A stretch of 64,000 nt of DNA from Polyangium sp. y55x31 (GCF_029946505.1 NZ_JARZHG010000047.1:1-64000); one strand, 5' to 3'; counted from the first letter of the stretch, positions 43,608 through 52,662 are shown. The notes: generated by a model from the letters alone, not told the origin. Program-made: numbers and translations.

Positions 43608-43904
43608 TCAGATGCATCGGTCCTCTTCGCCCCAATCGCCCGACACGCAGGCGGCTGGGCACGTGACACTCTGCACCACCTGGCCGTCCCTGCAAATGTA
43701 GAGCAGCTTGGAATTCGTCGAACCCAGAGCTGTGGCGCAGACGGCCCCCTCGTAGTCGCACGATCGGATCGGAACCGCCTCTTGAACCGAGCCGATATGG
43801 GTATCGTCCCCAGCATTTCCAGATTCGAACGACGATGTGCAGCTCGCTGCGAACAGCGCTGTCAGGGCCGAAGCGGCCAACACAAGGCTTCGCGATGCTT
43901 TCAT
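43608..43904 (-). CDS. Small Cys-containing lipoprotein
   Basis: 98 aa from ATG 43904, with AAGGAG about 9 nt upstream. A signal peptide ends in FAASC, with lipid Cys at 22. The short mature part has three Cys pairs (RSCDYEGAVC, YICRDGQVV, CPAACVSGDWGEEDRC). No family recognised. Exported, probably outer-membrane. It lies between the pseudogene and a long empty region. Confidence 0.75.
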   Translation of the reverse strand: MKASRSLVLAASALTALFAASCTSSFESGNAGDDTHIGSVQEAVPIRSCDYEGAVCATALGSTNSKLLYICRDGQVVQSVTCPAACVSGDWGEEDRCI

Positions 43905-44683
43905 GTCCCCTTGCTCCTTCCGGGCGCAGTGCTGCGCCAATGAGGGATCCGCCCGCCGGCGACCGTATCTTGCACCGAGCCAGCTCTACCAATTACATTG
44001 TGAACGGCGCGCGTACGTCAACTACGGCCGAGCGCGCAACTCGAGGGGCGGCTGGCGACCTGAGAAACACATCGCCTTCCATGCAAATCATCGCCGTTCT
44101 CGGATCGGCGCGGGCTCGATGGTCGTGACCCCGGGGGCGGGGCGCTCGATGATGTGGTTCGTCTGGAACCTGCATGCCTGCCAGGACCTCGCGGAAGCGC
44201 TCGCCTTCCCCAGCTCCGGCGCGTGAACCGTCAAGTTTCGGCCTCACCTCCCCCCGCCCACGCCCCGCGCCGCCCCGGATCACCCCCGCCCTCCCGCGCG
44301 CGCGCCCTGCGCCCGCCCACCTCATTCCGATCCACCCCCGCGCACGCCGTGACCTCACCTTGTCGACGCCTCACCTTCCCCCGAGCGCGCCCCGTCCTGC
44401 CCTGAACCGCCCTCACCAGCCCGCTTCACGGCGCGTCCTGACCTGATCGACGCCCCACCACGCGCTTTCGCGAGAGGACGGCCCCCCCGTTGGCGGTTCC
44501 CACCTCCATGCCTGGAGGCTGGCACCGCCAAGTCTCGACGCGCCCCGCCACGGCGGCCCCGGCACCCAAACCGAAAACCCCCATTCCTTCCGACAACTTA
44601 CACCCACCACACCCGCACCCCGCCGGGCTGGCATGCCTGATGCGATAGGGGTCGGCATCCCTCGCATACGGAGAATGAATCCC
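43905..44683. other. Long non-coding region with pyrimidine-rich strand and nested hairpin
   Basis: About 780 bp with no gene I can support. From about 44225 to 44640 the plus strand is strongly C-rich. A nested palindrome lies at 44490-44531. A short frame ending at 44226 reads as somewhat protein-like (GRSMMWFVWNLHACQDLAEA) and could be a relic. The next gene's promoter (TAGGGG near 44646) and ribosome site (GGAGA, 44670-44674) are at the right end. Confidence 0.5.
44490..44531. repeat. Nested inverted repeat (two-stage hairpin)
   Basis: Outer arms TTGGCGGT (44490-44497) and ACCGCCAA (44524-44531) enclose inner arms CCTCCA (44503-44508) and TGGAGG (44513-44518) with a TGCC loop. A symmetric 5x5 internal loop separates them. 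Confidence 0.55.
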
Positions 44684-45976
44684 ATGGCCTCGACGAACCG
44701 CTTCGACTCCTGCTTCGCACTGCTGCTCGCGCCTCTCGCCCTCGCCGCTTCGACGACCCTCGTGGGATGCGTGGGCGACGACGTCACGACGCTCGGCGAC
44801 GACGCGGCCCTCGATTCCGAGGCCTCGGCGGGCTTCGGGCTCGGCGCGCAGGGCAAGGACGTCCGCGCGGTCTACGAGTACCTGCGCAAGTACGGTTATT
44901 ATCAGAACGAGGAGCTCGCCGAGCATTACCCCGACTGGAGCCCCGCCGTCTCGCGCGAGCCGGCCGATCCGGAGCTCTTCGACGAGGCCCTCGAAGAAGG
45001 CGTGCGCCTCTACCAGGCCCAGCACGGCCTGCCCGTGACCGGCGTCGTCGACGCCGAGATGCAGCGAATCATGCAGATGCCGCGCTGCAGCCACCCCGAT
45101 TATTACGATCCCCCGAGCGTCGTGCCGACCCTCGACATCGACAACCCCTACACCGCATTCGGCGGGACCTGGTCGTCCACGGCCCTCACCTATCGATTCG
45201 CGAATTACACCTCGGACTTCAGCCAGGCCTCCGTCCGCTCCGCCATCCAGAACGCGCTCTTCTCGTGGACCTCGTCCTCGAGCTTCAGCTTCTCCGAGGT
45301 GAGCTCGGGCGAGAACATTTCGTTCGGGTTCTACACGGGCAGCCATGGCTGCACCGATGCATTCGACGGCTCGTCCGGCGTCCTCGCCCACGCCTATTCG
45401 CCGGGCGGCGGCCTCGGAGGCGACGTGCATTTCGATGACGCCGAGGGCTGGTCGTCCGGGTTCCTCGAGACCGTCGCCCTGCACGAGGTCGGGCACTCCC
45501 TCGGCCTCGGCCATTCGAGCGTCTCGGGCGCGACCATGTACGCGTATTACAGCGGGGTCGACACCTCGCTCGCGGACGACGATCGCGCGGGCATCTGGTC
45601 TCGTTATGCCTCGTATGCGTCGCCGTCGGGCTGCGGCTCGCTTTCTTCGGGCCAGGGGCTCGGGGCGGAGCAATCGGTCTGGTCGTGCGACGGCCGCTTC
45701 CAGCTCAAGTTCCAGGGCGACGGCAACCTCGTGCTCTACCAGGGCGGCAGCGCGCTCTGGGCCTCGGGCACGAATGGAAAGGGCGGCGACCGCGCGATCA
45801 TGCAGGAGGACGGCAACCTCGTCATCTACAAGTCCACGGGCCAGCCCGTGTGGGCCTCGGGCACGGCCGGGTCGTCAAATTATTATGCCAACCTCGCCGT
45901 GCAGAACGACGGCAACGTCGTGATCTATCGGACCGGCGGCGGCGTGGCCTGGGCCAGCAATACCTGCTGCCATTGA
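44684..45976 (+). CDS. Matrixin-type metalloprotease with cysteine switch and bulb-lectin domain
   Basis: 430 aa from ATG 44684 (GGAGA 9 nt upstream; ATG 44675 also possible). A lipoprotein-like signal ends in TLVGC (29). A peptidoglycan-binding-like prodomain (about 57-130) ends in PRCSHPD (133-139), the cysteine switch of matrix metalloproteases. The catalytic domain has the zinc motif HEVGHSLGLGH (267-277) and Met-turn Met285. The tail is a B-lectin domain with three QxDxNxVxY-like repeats (343-352, 374-382, 407-415). Predicted secreted zymogen that may be directed to mannose-type glycans. Confidence 0.92.
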   Translation: MASTNRFDSCFALLLAPLALAASTTLVGCVGDDVTTLGDDAALDSEASAGFGLGAQGKDVRAVYEYLRKYGYYQNEELAEHYPDWSPAVSREPADPELFDEALEEGVRLYQAQHGLPVTGVVDAEMQRIMQMPRCSHPDYYDPPSVVPTLDIDNPYTAFGGTWSSTALTYRFANYTSDFSQASVRSAIQNALFSWTSSSSFSFSEVSSGENISFGFYTGSHGCTDAFDGSSGVLAHAYSPGGGLGGDVHFDDAEGWSSGFLETVALHEVGHSLGLGHSSVSGATMYAYYSGVDTSLADDDRAGIWSRYASYASPSGCGSLSSGQGLGAEQSVWSCDGRFQLKFQGDGNLVLYQGGSALWASGTNGKGGDRAIMQEDGNLVIYKSTGQPVWASGTAGSSNYYANLAVQNDGNVVIYRTGGGVAWASNTCCH

Positions 45977-45988
45977 GGGAGGCGATAC

Positions 45989-46015
45989 CGGCGGCGCCCC
46001 CCCGGGTCGCCGCCG
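45989..46015. terminator. GC hairpin between convergent genes
   Basis: CGGCGGCG (45989-45996) pairs with CGCCGCCG (46008-46015). No T-run follows, so termination is only probable. It lies between stops at 45976 and 46020. Confidence 0.45.
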
Positions 46016-46019
46016 CGCC

Positions 46020-46757
46020 TCAGAGCTCGATCGACAGCGCGCCGATCTCGGCGCGCCCGACCACGATGCCGGGGGCGGGGATGACGCCCGTGTTCTCGCA
46101 CGAGCCGATGTTCTCGGGCGAGTACGAGCATACGGAGGTCTCCCAGCAGCAGATCTTCTGCGCCTTGGCGCCCACCACGAGCCGGACGGCGGACCGATTC
46201 ACGAGGGCCGGCATCGTCTGGCCATAGACCTCCATGGCCTCGCAATAAAAGTTGTTCGTCAGCCCGATCCGCTTCCAGTTGCCTTTGTAGCTCAACGTCG
46301 CGTCGTGCGTATAGAGGCTCTGCGGCGTGGCCTTCGAATAAATCGCGATGCTCGCCGTGGTCGCCTTGCAGAGGTCCTCGCTCTGCGGCCACCCGATGAT
46401 GCTCGCGTCGGGGTTCGAGACGAGGTGCGTCGCGCTCGGGACGACCGAATACGTCGAGCTCCCGGATGCCACGAAGTCCGCAATGTACCCGACGCAGCCC
46501 GGATGCGACGCGTCCGTGGGCCAAGCCTGATTGGAAGAGACGCCGTGGGTCCCGGAGGTGAGCGTCAAGGTGGCGTCCGCGGGTACGGACCTGCAAGGCT
46601 CGAGCTCGGGGGGGTCGTCGAGATCCGTGGTCGACAAGGCAGCCGCCTCGTCCAATGCGGCGAGCGCGTCATTCGTGTCGTCGTCCGGAGCCGTGACGCA
46701 CCCCCACGAGAGGAGGGTGGTCGCGAGAATCGAAGCGGCGGAGAGATGTCGGATCAT
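46020..46757 (-). CDS. Lipoprotein of unknown function
   Basis: 245 aa, ATG 46757 with GGAGGA 9 nt upstream. The signal peptide ends in LSWGC, lipid Cys20. An acidic linker (about 24-52) precedes a beta-rich domain with several Cys (HPGCVGYIADFVASGSSTYS, then KICCWETSVCSYSPENIGSC). No family recognised. Convergent with the matrixin gene. Confidence 0.82.
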   Translation of the reverse strand: MIRHLSAASILATTLLSWGCVTAPDDDTNDALAALDEAAALSTTDLDDPPELEPCRSVPADATLTLTSGTHGVSSNQAWPTDASHPGCVGYIADFVASGSSTYSVVPSATHLVSNPDASIIGWPQSEDLCKATTASIAIYSKATPQSLYTHDATLSYKGNWKRIGLTNNFYCEAMEVYGQTMPALVNRSAVRLVVGAKAQKICCWETSVCSYSPENIGSCENTGVIPAPGIVVGRAEIGALSIEL

Positions 46758-47244
46758 GAAATTGTTTCCTCCGGGGAAAGCCGAGGGCTCCCGATTGAAG
46801 ACGTGCAGCGCGGCGCCCCAGCTCCTCCTTTGGCGAGCCCGCCGTCCGCGACACCCGAGCCCATTGCAGCGCCCGTGCCACCCGATTCACACGCGAAATC
46901 CCGCCCAAAACCGCACGTCTCGTCGATCGGGATCCGGCGCGACGGGCTCCTCTGCATGCCCGACCCCTCAGCAGATGGGGGCCGGCGCAGGCACGCGCCG
47001 CCGGACGGTCTGGGCGGCCCCGCACGTCTCCGACCGGACGCGACCGGCGTACGCGCTCGGCCACCGCGGCTGATGCAGCAGCGCGTCATTCACCGCTTCA
47101 ATCCCATACACTGCCGCAGAAGCCCCGGATCCGCTCGGCTACGCCGCAGGATAACGCAGGGATGGTGATCGTGGGGCCTCTCTCGCCTGCCTGCTTCTCC
47201 CCGGGCTTCCACCTCGGCCGCTTCGTGGTATGGTCCGCGCCCCC
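46758..47244. other. Intergenic region, divergent lipoprotein / malic enzyme
   Basis: About 490 bp with no gene I can support; frames here are Arg/Pro/Ser-rich on both strands. It holds the ribosome site of the left gene and a promoter-like TATGGT just before the malic enzyme start. Confidence 0.5.
47229..47234 (+). promoter_or_regulatory. -10 hexamer TATGGT of the malic enzyme gene
   Basis: It ends 10 nt before ATG 47245, predicting a leader of only a few bases. TTCCAC about 16 bp upstream is a weak -35 candidate. Confidence 0.4.
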
Positions 47245-48588
47245 ATGAGGAAGACCAGCCTCGACACCGTACTTCGCGTCAAATGCAAACATCGCGTGGG
47301 CCAGCTCGCCCGCCTCGCGACGGCCGTGGCCGAGCAGGGTGGTTTGCTTGGTGACATCACCACCTTACGCAGCATGGAGAGCGATACGCTGCGTGAGGTC
47401 ACGGTCGAGACGCTGGACGAAGAGCAGCGCGACCGCGTCATCGAGGCCGTGCGCTCCGTCGACGGCGTCGAGCTGCTCGACACGATCGACCGCGTCTTCG
47501 ACATGCACAAGGGCGGCAAGCTGCACATGACGAGCCGGATCGAGCTCCGTCATCAGCGCGATTTGCGTTACATCTACACGCCGGGCGTGGCCCGCGTCGC
47601 GCGGGCGATCGAGCGCGAGCCCGAGCGCGCGCGGCACCTCACGGGGATCGGCAACTCGGTCGGTATCTTCACGAACGGCACGCGCGTCCTCGGCCTCGGC
47701 AACGTCGGGCCGCTCGCCTCGCTGCCGGTCATGGAAGGAAAGGCCGTCCTTTACGACAAGTTCGTCGGGATCAGCGCCTCGCCGATCCTCGTCGACACGC
47801 TCGATCCGCGGGAGTTCGTGGACACGGTCCTGCGGCTCTCGCTCACGTTCGGCGGCATTCACCTCGAGGACATCCGCATCCCGGATTGTTACAAGATCGA
47901 GGAAGAGCTCATCGAGCGCCTCGACAAACCCGTCATGCACGACGATCAGCACGGCACGGCCACGGTCGCGCTCGCCGCGCTGCTCAATGCGTGTAAAATG
48001 ACGGGCGTCTCGCTGGAGAAGGCGCGCGTCGGGCAGATCGGCCTCGGCGCGGCCGGAAGCGCGATCGCCCGTCTCATGATGGCGCACGGGGCGCGCGACG
48101 TGCTCGTGACCGATCGGTCCGAGGAGGCGATGGCGTGGCTGAAGAGCCTCGGCGCGCACCCGGTCGATCTGCCCACGCTCATGCGCGAGGCCGATATCGT
48201 GATCGCGGCGACGGGGAGGCCGGGGCTCATCGATCCGAAATGGATCCGGCCGGGGCAGGTCATCTTCCCGCTGTCGAACCCGGACCCCGAGATCGAGCCG
48301 GTCGACGCGCTCGCGGCGGGCGCGGCCTTCTGCACCGACGGACGCAGCATCAACAATGCGCTCGCGTTCCCGGGCCTGTTCCGCGGCGCGCTCGCCATCG
48401 AGAGCCGCGCGATCACGCCGGAGATGCGTATCGCCGCGGCGCGCGCGATCGCATCGTGCGCCGAAAAGGGCGAGGTCGTCCCCTCGCCGCTCCTGCCGCA
48501 CGTGCACGAGGCCGTCTGCGAGGCCGTCGTCGAGGCCGCCCGCGCCCAGGGCCTCGAAGGCACGGCGCGCCTCACGCGCAGCCGCTGA
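47245..48588 (+). CDS. NAD(P)-dependent malic enzyme with N-terminal ACT domain
   Basis: 447 aa from ATG 47245; ATG 47230 would add five residues but overlaps the promoter hexamer. An ACT regulatory domain (about 5-75, HRVGQLARLATAVAEQGG) precedes the malic enzyme core. That core has YTPGVARV, the catalytic DKFVGISASPILVD part, metal-binding LEDIRIPDC, HDDQHGTATV, and the Rossmann GLGAAGSAIARLM. It oxidatively decarboxylates malate to pyruvate in the cytoplasm. The ACT domain suggests allosteric control by a small molecule. The NAD versus NADP preference cannot be read with certainty. Confidence 0.93.
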   Translation: MRKTSLDTVLRVKCKHRVGQLARLATAVAEQGGLLGDITTLRSMESDTLREVTVETLDEEQRDRVIEAVRSVDGVELLDTIDRVFDMHKGGKLHMTSRIELRHQRDLRYIYTPGVARVARAIEREPERARHLTGIGNSVGIFTNGTRVLGLGNVGPLASLPVMEGKAVLYDKFVGISASPILVDTLDPREFVDTVLRLSLTFGGIHLEDIRIPDCYKIEEELIERLDKPVMHDDQHGTATVALAALLNACKMTGVSLEKARVGQIGLGAAGSAIARLMMAHGARDVLVTDRSEEAMAWLKSLGAHPVDLPTLMREADIVIAATGRPGLIDPKWIRPGQVIFPLSNPDPEIEPVDALAAGAAFCTDGRSINNALAFPGLFRGALAIESRAITPEMRIAAARAIASCAEKGEVVPSPLLPHVHEAVCEAVVEAARAQGLEGTARLTRSR

Positions 48589-48651
48589 TCCCCCTCCTCG
48601 CTGCACGCCTCTTGCCTTCCTGCGACCGTCGAGAGACGCGGAGGGCGGACC

Positions 48652-49953
48652 ATGCGCGCGCTACCCTGGGCAATCCTGTACCTGGCGGCCACACCGGCCG
48701 TGATCGCGCCCTGCCCCACCGACCTTCCCAGCTTTCGTGACTGGCACGAGCGGACGACGCGCGCCTTCTTTGCCAGCAATCTCGACGACGACATCCTCCT
48801 CGAGACCGGTGCGACGCTGCGACGCTGCCAGCCGCAACTCGACGCGGTCCCCGTCGCCCGGAAATGCATGAGCCATTTTTCGAGCTTTTTCGAAGCGACG
48901 ACGCGGGAGAGGCTGCTCGGCGGCCACCTGCTCGGCGCCTCGATGCCGGACGAGCAATACTTCTCCGAAATGCCGTATCCCGAGATGCTGGAGCTCCCGG
49001 AGGCGCTGAAGGACCAGCAATTCCTGCGGTGGCTCGACGAAAACGACGACGCATCCATCACGAGCGCGCTCGGGTACATCGATGGGCTCAACGAGACGAT
49101 CCCGGACCCGCGATTCGAATGGATCGCATTCATTTACCAGTCGCAGCATCTGCCCACCCCCGACGGCACACGCGCGCTCGGCCGGTTCTTCGTCTACGTT
49201 CCGCACGAAGACTTCGACCAGTACATCCAGTTCGGGCTCCAGCAGGATCCAGCCGGTGAGCTGCCCAGAGGCGTCTCGGTCGTGGCCGTCCAGAAAACGG
49301 AAGCAGGAACGGGTTTGGCGCTGGAAACGCCGCGCGCGAGGCTGAAGGACTTCTGGCGGAAGCGCGACGGCGAAAGGATCGAGATCGGCACACGATTCGA
49401 GGAGACCGGCGTCGTCGAGAACTGCTACCGCTGTCACAAGCAGGCCACCCTCCCCATCACGCCCGATCCCCGCGCATTCGACGAGGACCGCTTCGGCGCG
49501 AAGCTTCGCAGGGTGAACGCGCGGATGGCGAGCCATGGCGCCATCGATCTCGACGGATTCACGCGCTCGGCCTACGGGCCGCCGATGGGTCCCCGCACCT
49601 CGCCGCTGCGAACGCCGGAGTTCCTCGCCGCATGCTCCGCCGGACGGGTCGAGCCGGCGCGGCTCGCGCGGCTCGCGGAGGTCATGCGATGCGCCGGTTG
49701 CCACGATGGCCACCAGCGCGGCGAGCTGAATCATCCGAGCGGGATCCAGTTGCAGCCCCAGGGCGAGACGCTGGTGAGCTTTTATGTCGTGAATCACCAG
49801 AAGATGCCGCTCGGCGCGACCGACCTCTCCGTGCCCGAGCGGGAAGCCCTCGTGAAATGCTTGAATGCCGAGTACTACCAGGGTTTCGGCGGAAAACCCG
49901 GGCTCCTCGAGGCGTGGATGCGACAGGAGGAGTGCTGGCAGGCTAGCGAGTGA
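48652..49953 (+). CDS. Exported protein with two c-type heme motifs
   Basis: 433 aa, ATG 48652 with CGGAGGG upstream. A signal peptide covers about 1-20. Two heme c attachment motifs, CYRCH (258-262) and CAGCH (347-351), lie in the C-terminal half. The N-terminal half is helical and unassigned. A periplasmic electron-carrier or oxidase-like role is likely. Its 3' end overlaps the convergent RelE-like gene by 11 bp. Confidence 0.85.
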   Translation: MRALPWAILYLAATPAVIAPCPTDLPSFRDWHERTTRAFFASNLDDDILLETGATLRRCQPQLDAVPVARKCMSHFSSFFEATTRERLLGGHLLGASMPDEQYFSEMPYPEMLELPEALKDQQFLRWLDENDDASITSALGYIDGLNETIPDPRFEWIAFIYQSQHLPTPDGTRALGRFFVYVPHEDFDQYIQFGLQQDPAGELPRGVSVVAVQKTEAGTGLALETPRARLKDFWRKRDGERIEIGTRFEETGVVENCYRCHKQATLPITPDPRAFDEDRFGAKLRRVNARMASHGAIDLDGFTRSAYGPPMGPRTSPLRTPEFLAACSAGRVEPARLARLAEVMRCAGCHDGHQRGELNHPSGIQLQPQGETLVSFYVVNHQKMPLGATDLSVPEREALVKCLNAEYYQGFGGKPGLLEAWMRQEECWQASE

Positions 49954-50425
49954 TCGCCACGATGGTCACCAGGGTCCCCTGCACCTTGTAAAGCAATCGC
50001 CGCGCGCCGATGCGGTTTTGCAGGTGTCCATCCTTTCGACCGTAGAGCGCCGTCACCCCGCGGGGCACCGGGTCGAAGGCGAGCGCGTCGATCTCCAGGG
50101 ACACGTCCTCCCGCTCGGTCGGCCCGAGCGCATCGAGGTCTCGCACCGCGCGCGCGAGCAGCTCGATGTCGCGGACGTCCCGCCCTCGCCCCCGCCGGCT
50201 CGCGCGCGCCGCGCTGCCTCGCCACGACGTCGGCTCTTCGTATTCGTTCTCGGCCCAGGCCTCGGTGATCGCCTCGTCGTCGATGCGGAGCGCGAGCTCC
50301 TCCGCGAGCTTGGCCATGAGATCCACGGGGAGCGGCGCGTCCCCTTTCGAGAGCCGCCCCGCGATCGCCGTGAGCAGCTCTGCCTGTGCGGCCCGTACAT
50401 CCTCGTCTCCGCGCGTCTCGTCCAT
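49943..50425 (-). CDS. RelE/ParE-like protein with N-terminal extension, no partner antitoxin
   Basis: 160 aa from ATG 50425. The C-terminal ~60 residues match the RelE/ParE toxin layout: DPVPRGVTALYGRKDGHLQN followed by RIGARRLLYKVQGTLVTIVA and a final R. The N-terminal ~95 residues are acidic and helical and may act as a built-in antitoxin-like part. No separate antitoxin gene lies on either side. A stand-alone housekeeping or inactive homologue is equally possible. TATCGT 7 nt upstream predicts a leaderless mRNA. Confidence 0.65.
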   Translation of the reverse strand: MDETRGDEDVRAAQAELLTAIAGRLSKGDAPLPVDLMAKLAEELALRIDDEAITEAWAENEYEEPTSWRGSAARASRRGRGRDVRDIELLARAVRDLDALGPTEREDVSLEIDALAFDPVPRGVTALYGRKDGHLQNRIGARRLLYKVQGTLVTIVAITR

Positions 50426-50432
50426 CGGGCCC

Positions 50433-50438
50433 ACGATA
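50433..50438 (-). promoter_or_regulatory. -10 hexamer TATCGT, leaderless start predicted
   Basis: On the minus strand it ends 7 nt before ATG 50425. It stands back to back with the plus-strand TAGGGT at 50470-50475. Confidence 0.5.
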
Positions 50439-50469
50439 CACGAACGTGCCCGCGGCGAGCGACCCGTGG

Positions 50470-50475
50470 TAGGGT
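50470..50475 (+). promoter_or_regulatory. -10 hexamer TAGGGT, leaderless start predicted
   Basis: It ends 6 nt before ATG 50482 with no room for a ribosome site. Confidence 0.55.
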
Positions 50476-50481
50476 CGGCGC

Positions 50482-51255
50482 ATGCGCCCGGCGGCCTTCG
50501 CGTTCCTCTTCGCCCTCCTCGCGGCGGGCTCGCGTCCGGCGTCCGCCGAGGCGCCCCCGGAGACCGCCCCCGACAAGCGCCGCTGGTGTGCGTCCGAGCT
50601 TGCCGCGCTGCCGAACGAGGTCTGCTACTTCGTCCCCGAAAAACCCGCGCCCGGACCACGCACGCTCATCATTCACCTGCACGGCGTCGTCCAGCCCGAT
50701 ACGAACGATCAATGGAACTCGCAGCGCAACGCCGCGCGGGTGGGCGCGACGTACGGCCATACGGTGATCATGCCCCGGGGCCGCCGCGGGATCGGGCCGA
50801 AGACGATGGAGTCGTGGTGGGCCTGGCCGACGAGCATGGACGCGCGCCGGATCCACGAGGACGCGCTCGTCGCGGAATGGACGGCCGCGCGAACCGCGCT
50901 GGAGCAAGCCGCGGGCAAACCTTTCGAGCGCGTCTACATTTTCGGATTCTCGAACGGCGCGTATTACGCGACCTCGCTGGCGATGCGCGGCCGGCTCGAC
51001 GTCGCGGGGTATGCGCTCTTCGCGGGCGGCTCGGGCGCGCCGTATCACGAGACGGAGGCGAAGGGGACGAAAAAACGGGCGCCGATCGTGGTCGCGTGGG
51101 GCGCGGGGGATCCCTCGCACGACAAGCAGAAGGCGCTCGCGAAGATGCTGAAGCGGATGCGCTGGCCGCACCTCGAGATCGGGCGTCCCCGCGCCGGCCA
51201 CGCGATGACGGACGAGCAGGTCGAGAAGGCGCTCGCTTTCCTCGGCAGCCACTGA
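50482..51255 (+). CDS. Secreted alpha/beta hydrolase (PHB depolymerase/esterase-like)
   Basis: 257 aa. The signal peptide ends near ASAEA (about 22). The alpha/beta-hydrolase fold shows HLHGVV (65-70) at the oxyanion region and nucleophile GFSNG with Ser157. A late Asp (WGAGDPSHD) and catalytic His (AGHAMT) complete the triad. Similar folds include poly-hydroxybutyrate depolymerases and feruloyl esterases; the substrate is not known. Predicted leaderless. Confidence 0.85.
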   Translation: MRPAAFAFLFALLAAGSRPASAEAPPETAPDKRRWCASELAALPNEVCYFVPEKPAPGPRTLIIHLHGVVQPDTNDQWNSQRNAARVGATYGHTVIMPRGRRGIGPKTMESWWAWPTSMDARRIHEDALVAEWTAARTALEQAAGKPFERVYIFGFSNGAYYATSLAMRGRLDVAGYALFAGGSGAPYHETEAKGTKKRAPIVVAWGAGDPSHDKQKALAKMLKRMRWPHLEIGRPRAGHAMTDEQVEKALAFLGSH

Positions 51256-51298
51256 CTTTCCATTTTACGGAACGCGCCCGGCCGGTGTCTCTGGCCGC

Positions 51299-52618
51299 AT
51301 GCGTAGATCCATCCTCGTGGTTTCTCTCTCGCTCGGCCTCTTCGCCGTCCTCGCCGCCGCGTGCGGGGGCGGAGACGGTAGCTCCGGCAGCTCGGGAACG
51401 ACGCCTCCTCCGAACACCCCCGTGACCGTCCTCGACCCCGTTTGCGGCGTGGAAGCCACCGTCTCGAAGACGCCCACGTATGCCGAGGATGTCGCGCCGA
51501 TCTTGATGAAGAACTGCGCCACGTGCCACACGAACGGCGGAATCGCGCCGTTCCCGCTCCTCGACTTCGAGCAGACGAGCCCGCTCGCGGCCCTCATCGC
51601 GGAGCGCACCACGGCGCGCGAGATGCCGCCCTTCAATCCGAACAACTGCGGCGATTGCAACAAATTCCAGGACGCCCGGTGGCTCACGTCCGAGGAGATC
51701 GCCACGATCTCCGCGTGGGCCGAGGCCGGCGGCCCCGCGGGCGACCTCTCGAAAGCCCCGACGCCGCCCCCGCCGCCCACGGGCCTCGCCGACGCGAACC
51801 TCACGATCGACATGGGCGTCTCCTACACGCCCGACGGCTCGAAGGTCGACGATTACCGCTGCTTCATCGTCGATCCGGGCATCACGTCCGACAAATTCCT
51901 CACGGCGTACGAGGTCCTCCCGGGTGATCCGCGCGTCGTCCACCACGTCATCGCCTTCGCGCTCGATACGGCCGCGGCCGAGGCCGAAGCCGAAGCGCTC
52001 GACGCGGCCGAGGCGGGCCCCGGATACACGTGTTTCGGGGGTCCCGGCGTCGGCGCCTCGCGGTTCGTCGTGGGCTGGGCCCCGGGCGGCGGACCCACGC
52101 GATTCCCTGCGGGCACGGGCCTAAGGCTCGAAGGCGGGCGCAAGATGGTCGTGCAGGTCCATTACAACCTCGCGAGCGGCGCGTTCCCCGACCAGACGCG
52201 GATTGCGGCGGTCGTGCAGGATTCGGTCGACAAGGAGGCCACCATTTCGCGGGTCGCGGCGCAGGGGATCAACCTTCCGCCGCAGCAGCCGATGACGACC
52301 GTGACGAACGACGAGCCCGTCCCGGCGCAGGCCGGCACGGTGACGATGTGGGGCGTGGCGCCGCACATGCACGGGACCGGGAAGATCATGCACGTGGAGG
52401 CCGAGCACGACGGGCAGAAGCAATGCTTGCTCGACGTGGGGAACTGGGATTTCCACTGGCAATCGTTCTCGATGTACGAGACGCCCCCGAAGGTGCAGGG
52501 CGGCGACACGATCCGGATCACCTGCGGCTACGACACGACGGGTCGGGACACCGTGACGAAACAGGGCGAAGGGACCGAGGACGAGATGTGCATCGCGTTT
52601 TTCTACGTGACGCGGTGA
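51299..52618 (+). CDS. PHM-like copper monooxygenase lipoprotein with heme-c motif
   Basis: 439 aa. A lipoprotein signal ends in LAAAC (Cys22). The heme attachment motif CATCH (73-77) lies in an N-terminal domain. A domain resembling peptidylglycine hydroxylating monooxygenase follows, with His215-His216 and His288 as a CuH-type site. HMH (356-358) and Met430 form a CuM-type site. This ligand set is that of copper type II ascorbate-dependent monooxygenases. The fused heme domain could deliver electrons internally. Periplasmic or outer-surface; substrate unknown. Confidence 0.88.
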   Translation: MRRSILVVSLSLGLFAVLAAACGGGDGSSGSSGTTPPPNTPVTVLDPVCGVEATVSKTPTYAEDVAPILMKNCATCHTNGGIAPFPLLDFEQTSPLAALIAERTTAREMPPFNPNNCGDCNKFQDARWLTSEEIATISAWAEAGGPAGDLSKAPTPPPPPTGLADANLTIDMGVSYTPDGSKVDDYRCFIVDPGITSDKFLTAYEVLPGDPRVVHHVIAFALDTAAAEAEAEALDAAEAGPGYTCFGGPGVGASRFVVGWAPGGGPTRFPAGTGLRLEGGRKMVVQVHYNLASGAFPDQTRIAAVVQDSVDKEATISRVAAQGINLPPQQPMTTVTNDEPVPAQAGTVTMWGVAPHMHGTGKIMHVEAEHDGQKQCLLDVGNWDFHWQSFSMYETPPKVQGGDTIRITCGYDTTGRDTVTKQGEGTEDEMCIAFFYVTR

Positions 52619-52662
52619 GGGAACCGTTATCCGCCGAGGTGCAACCGCGCCGGGGGATGTGC

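Noticed and set aside
44413-44856. 147-aa minus-strand frame over the non-coding region
   Set aside because: It runs into the start of the matrixin gene on the other strand and has shadow-like composition.
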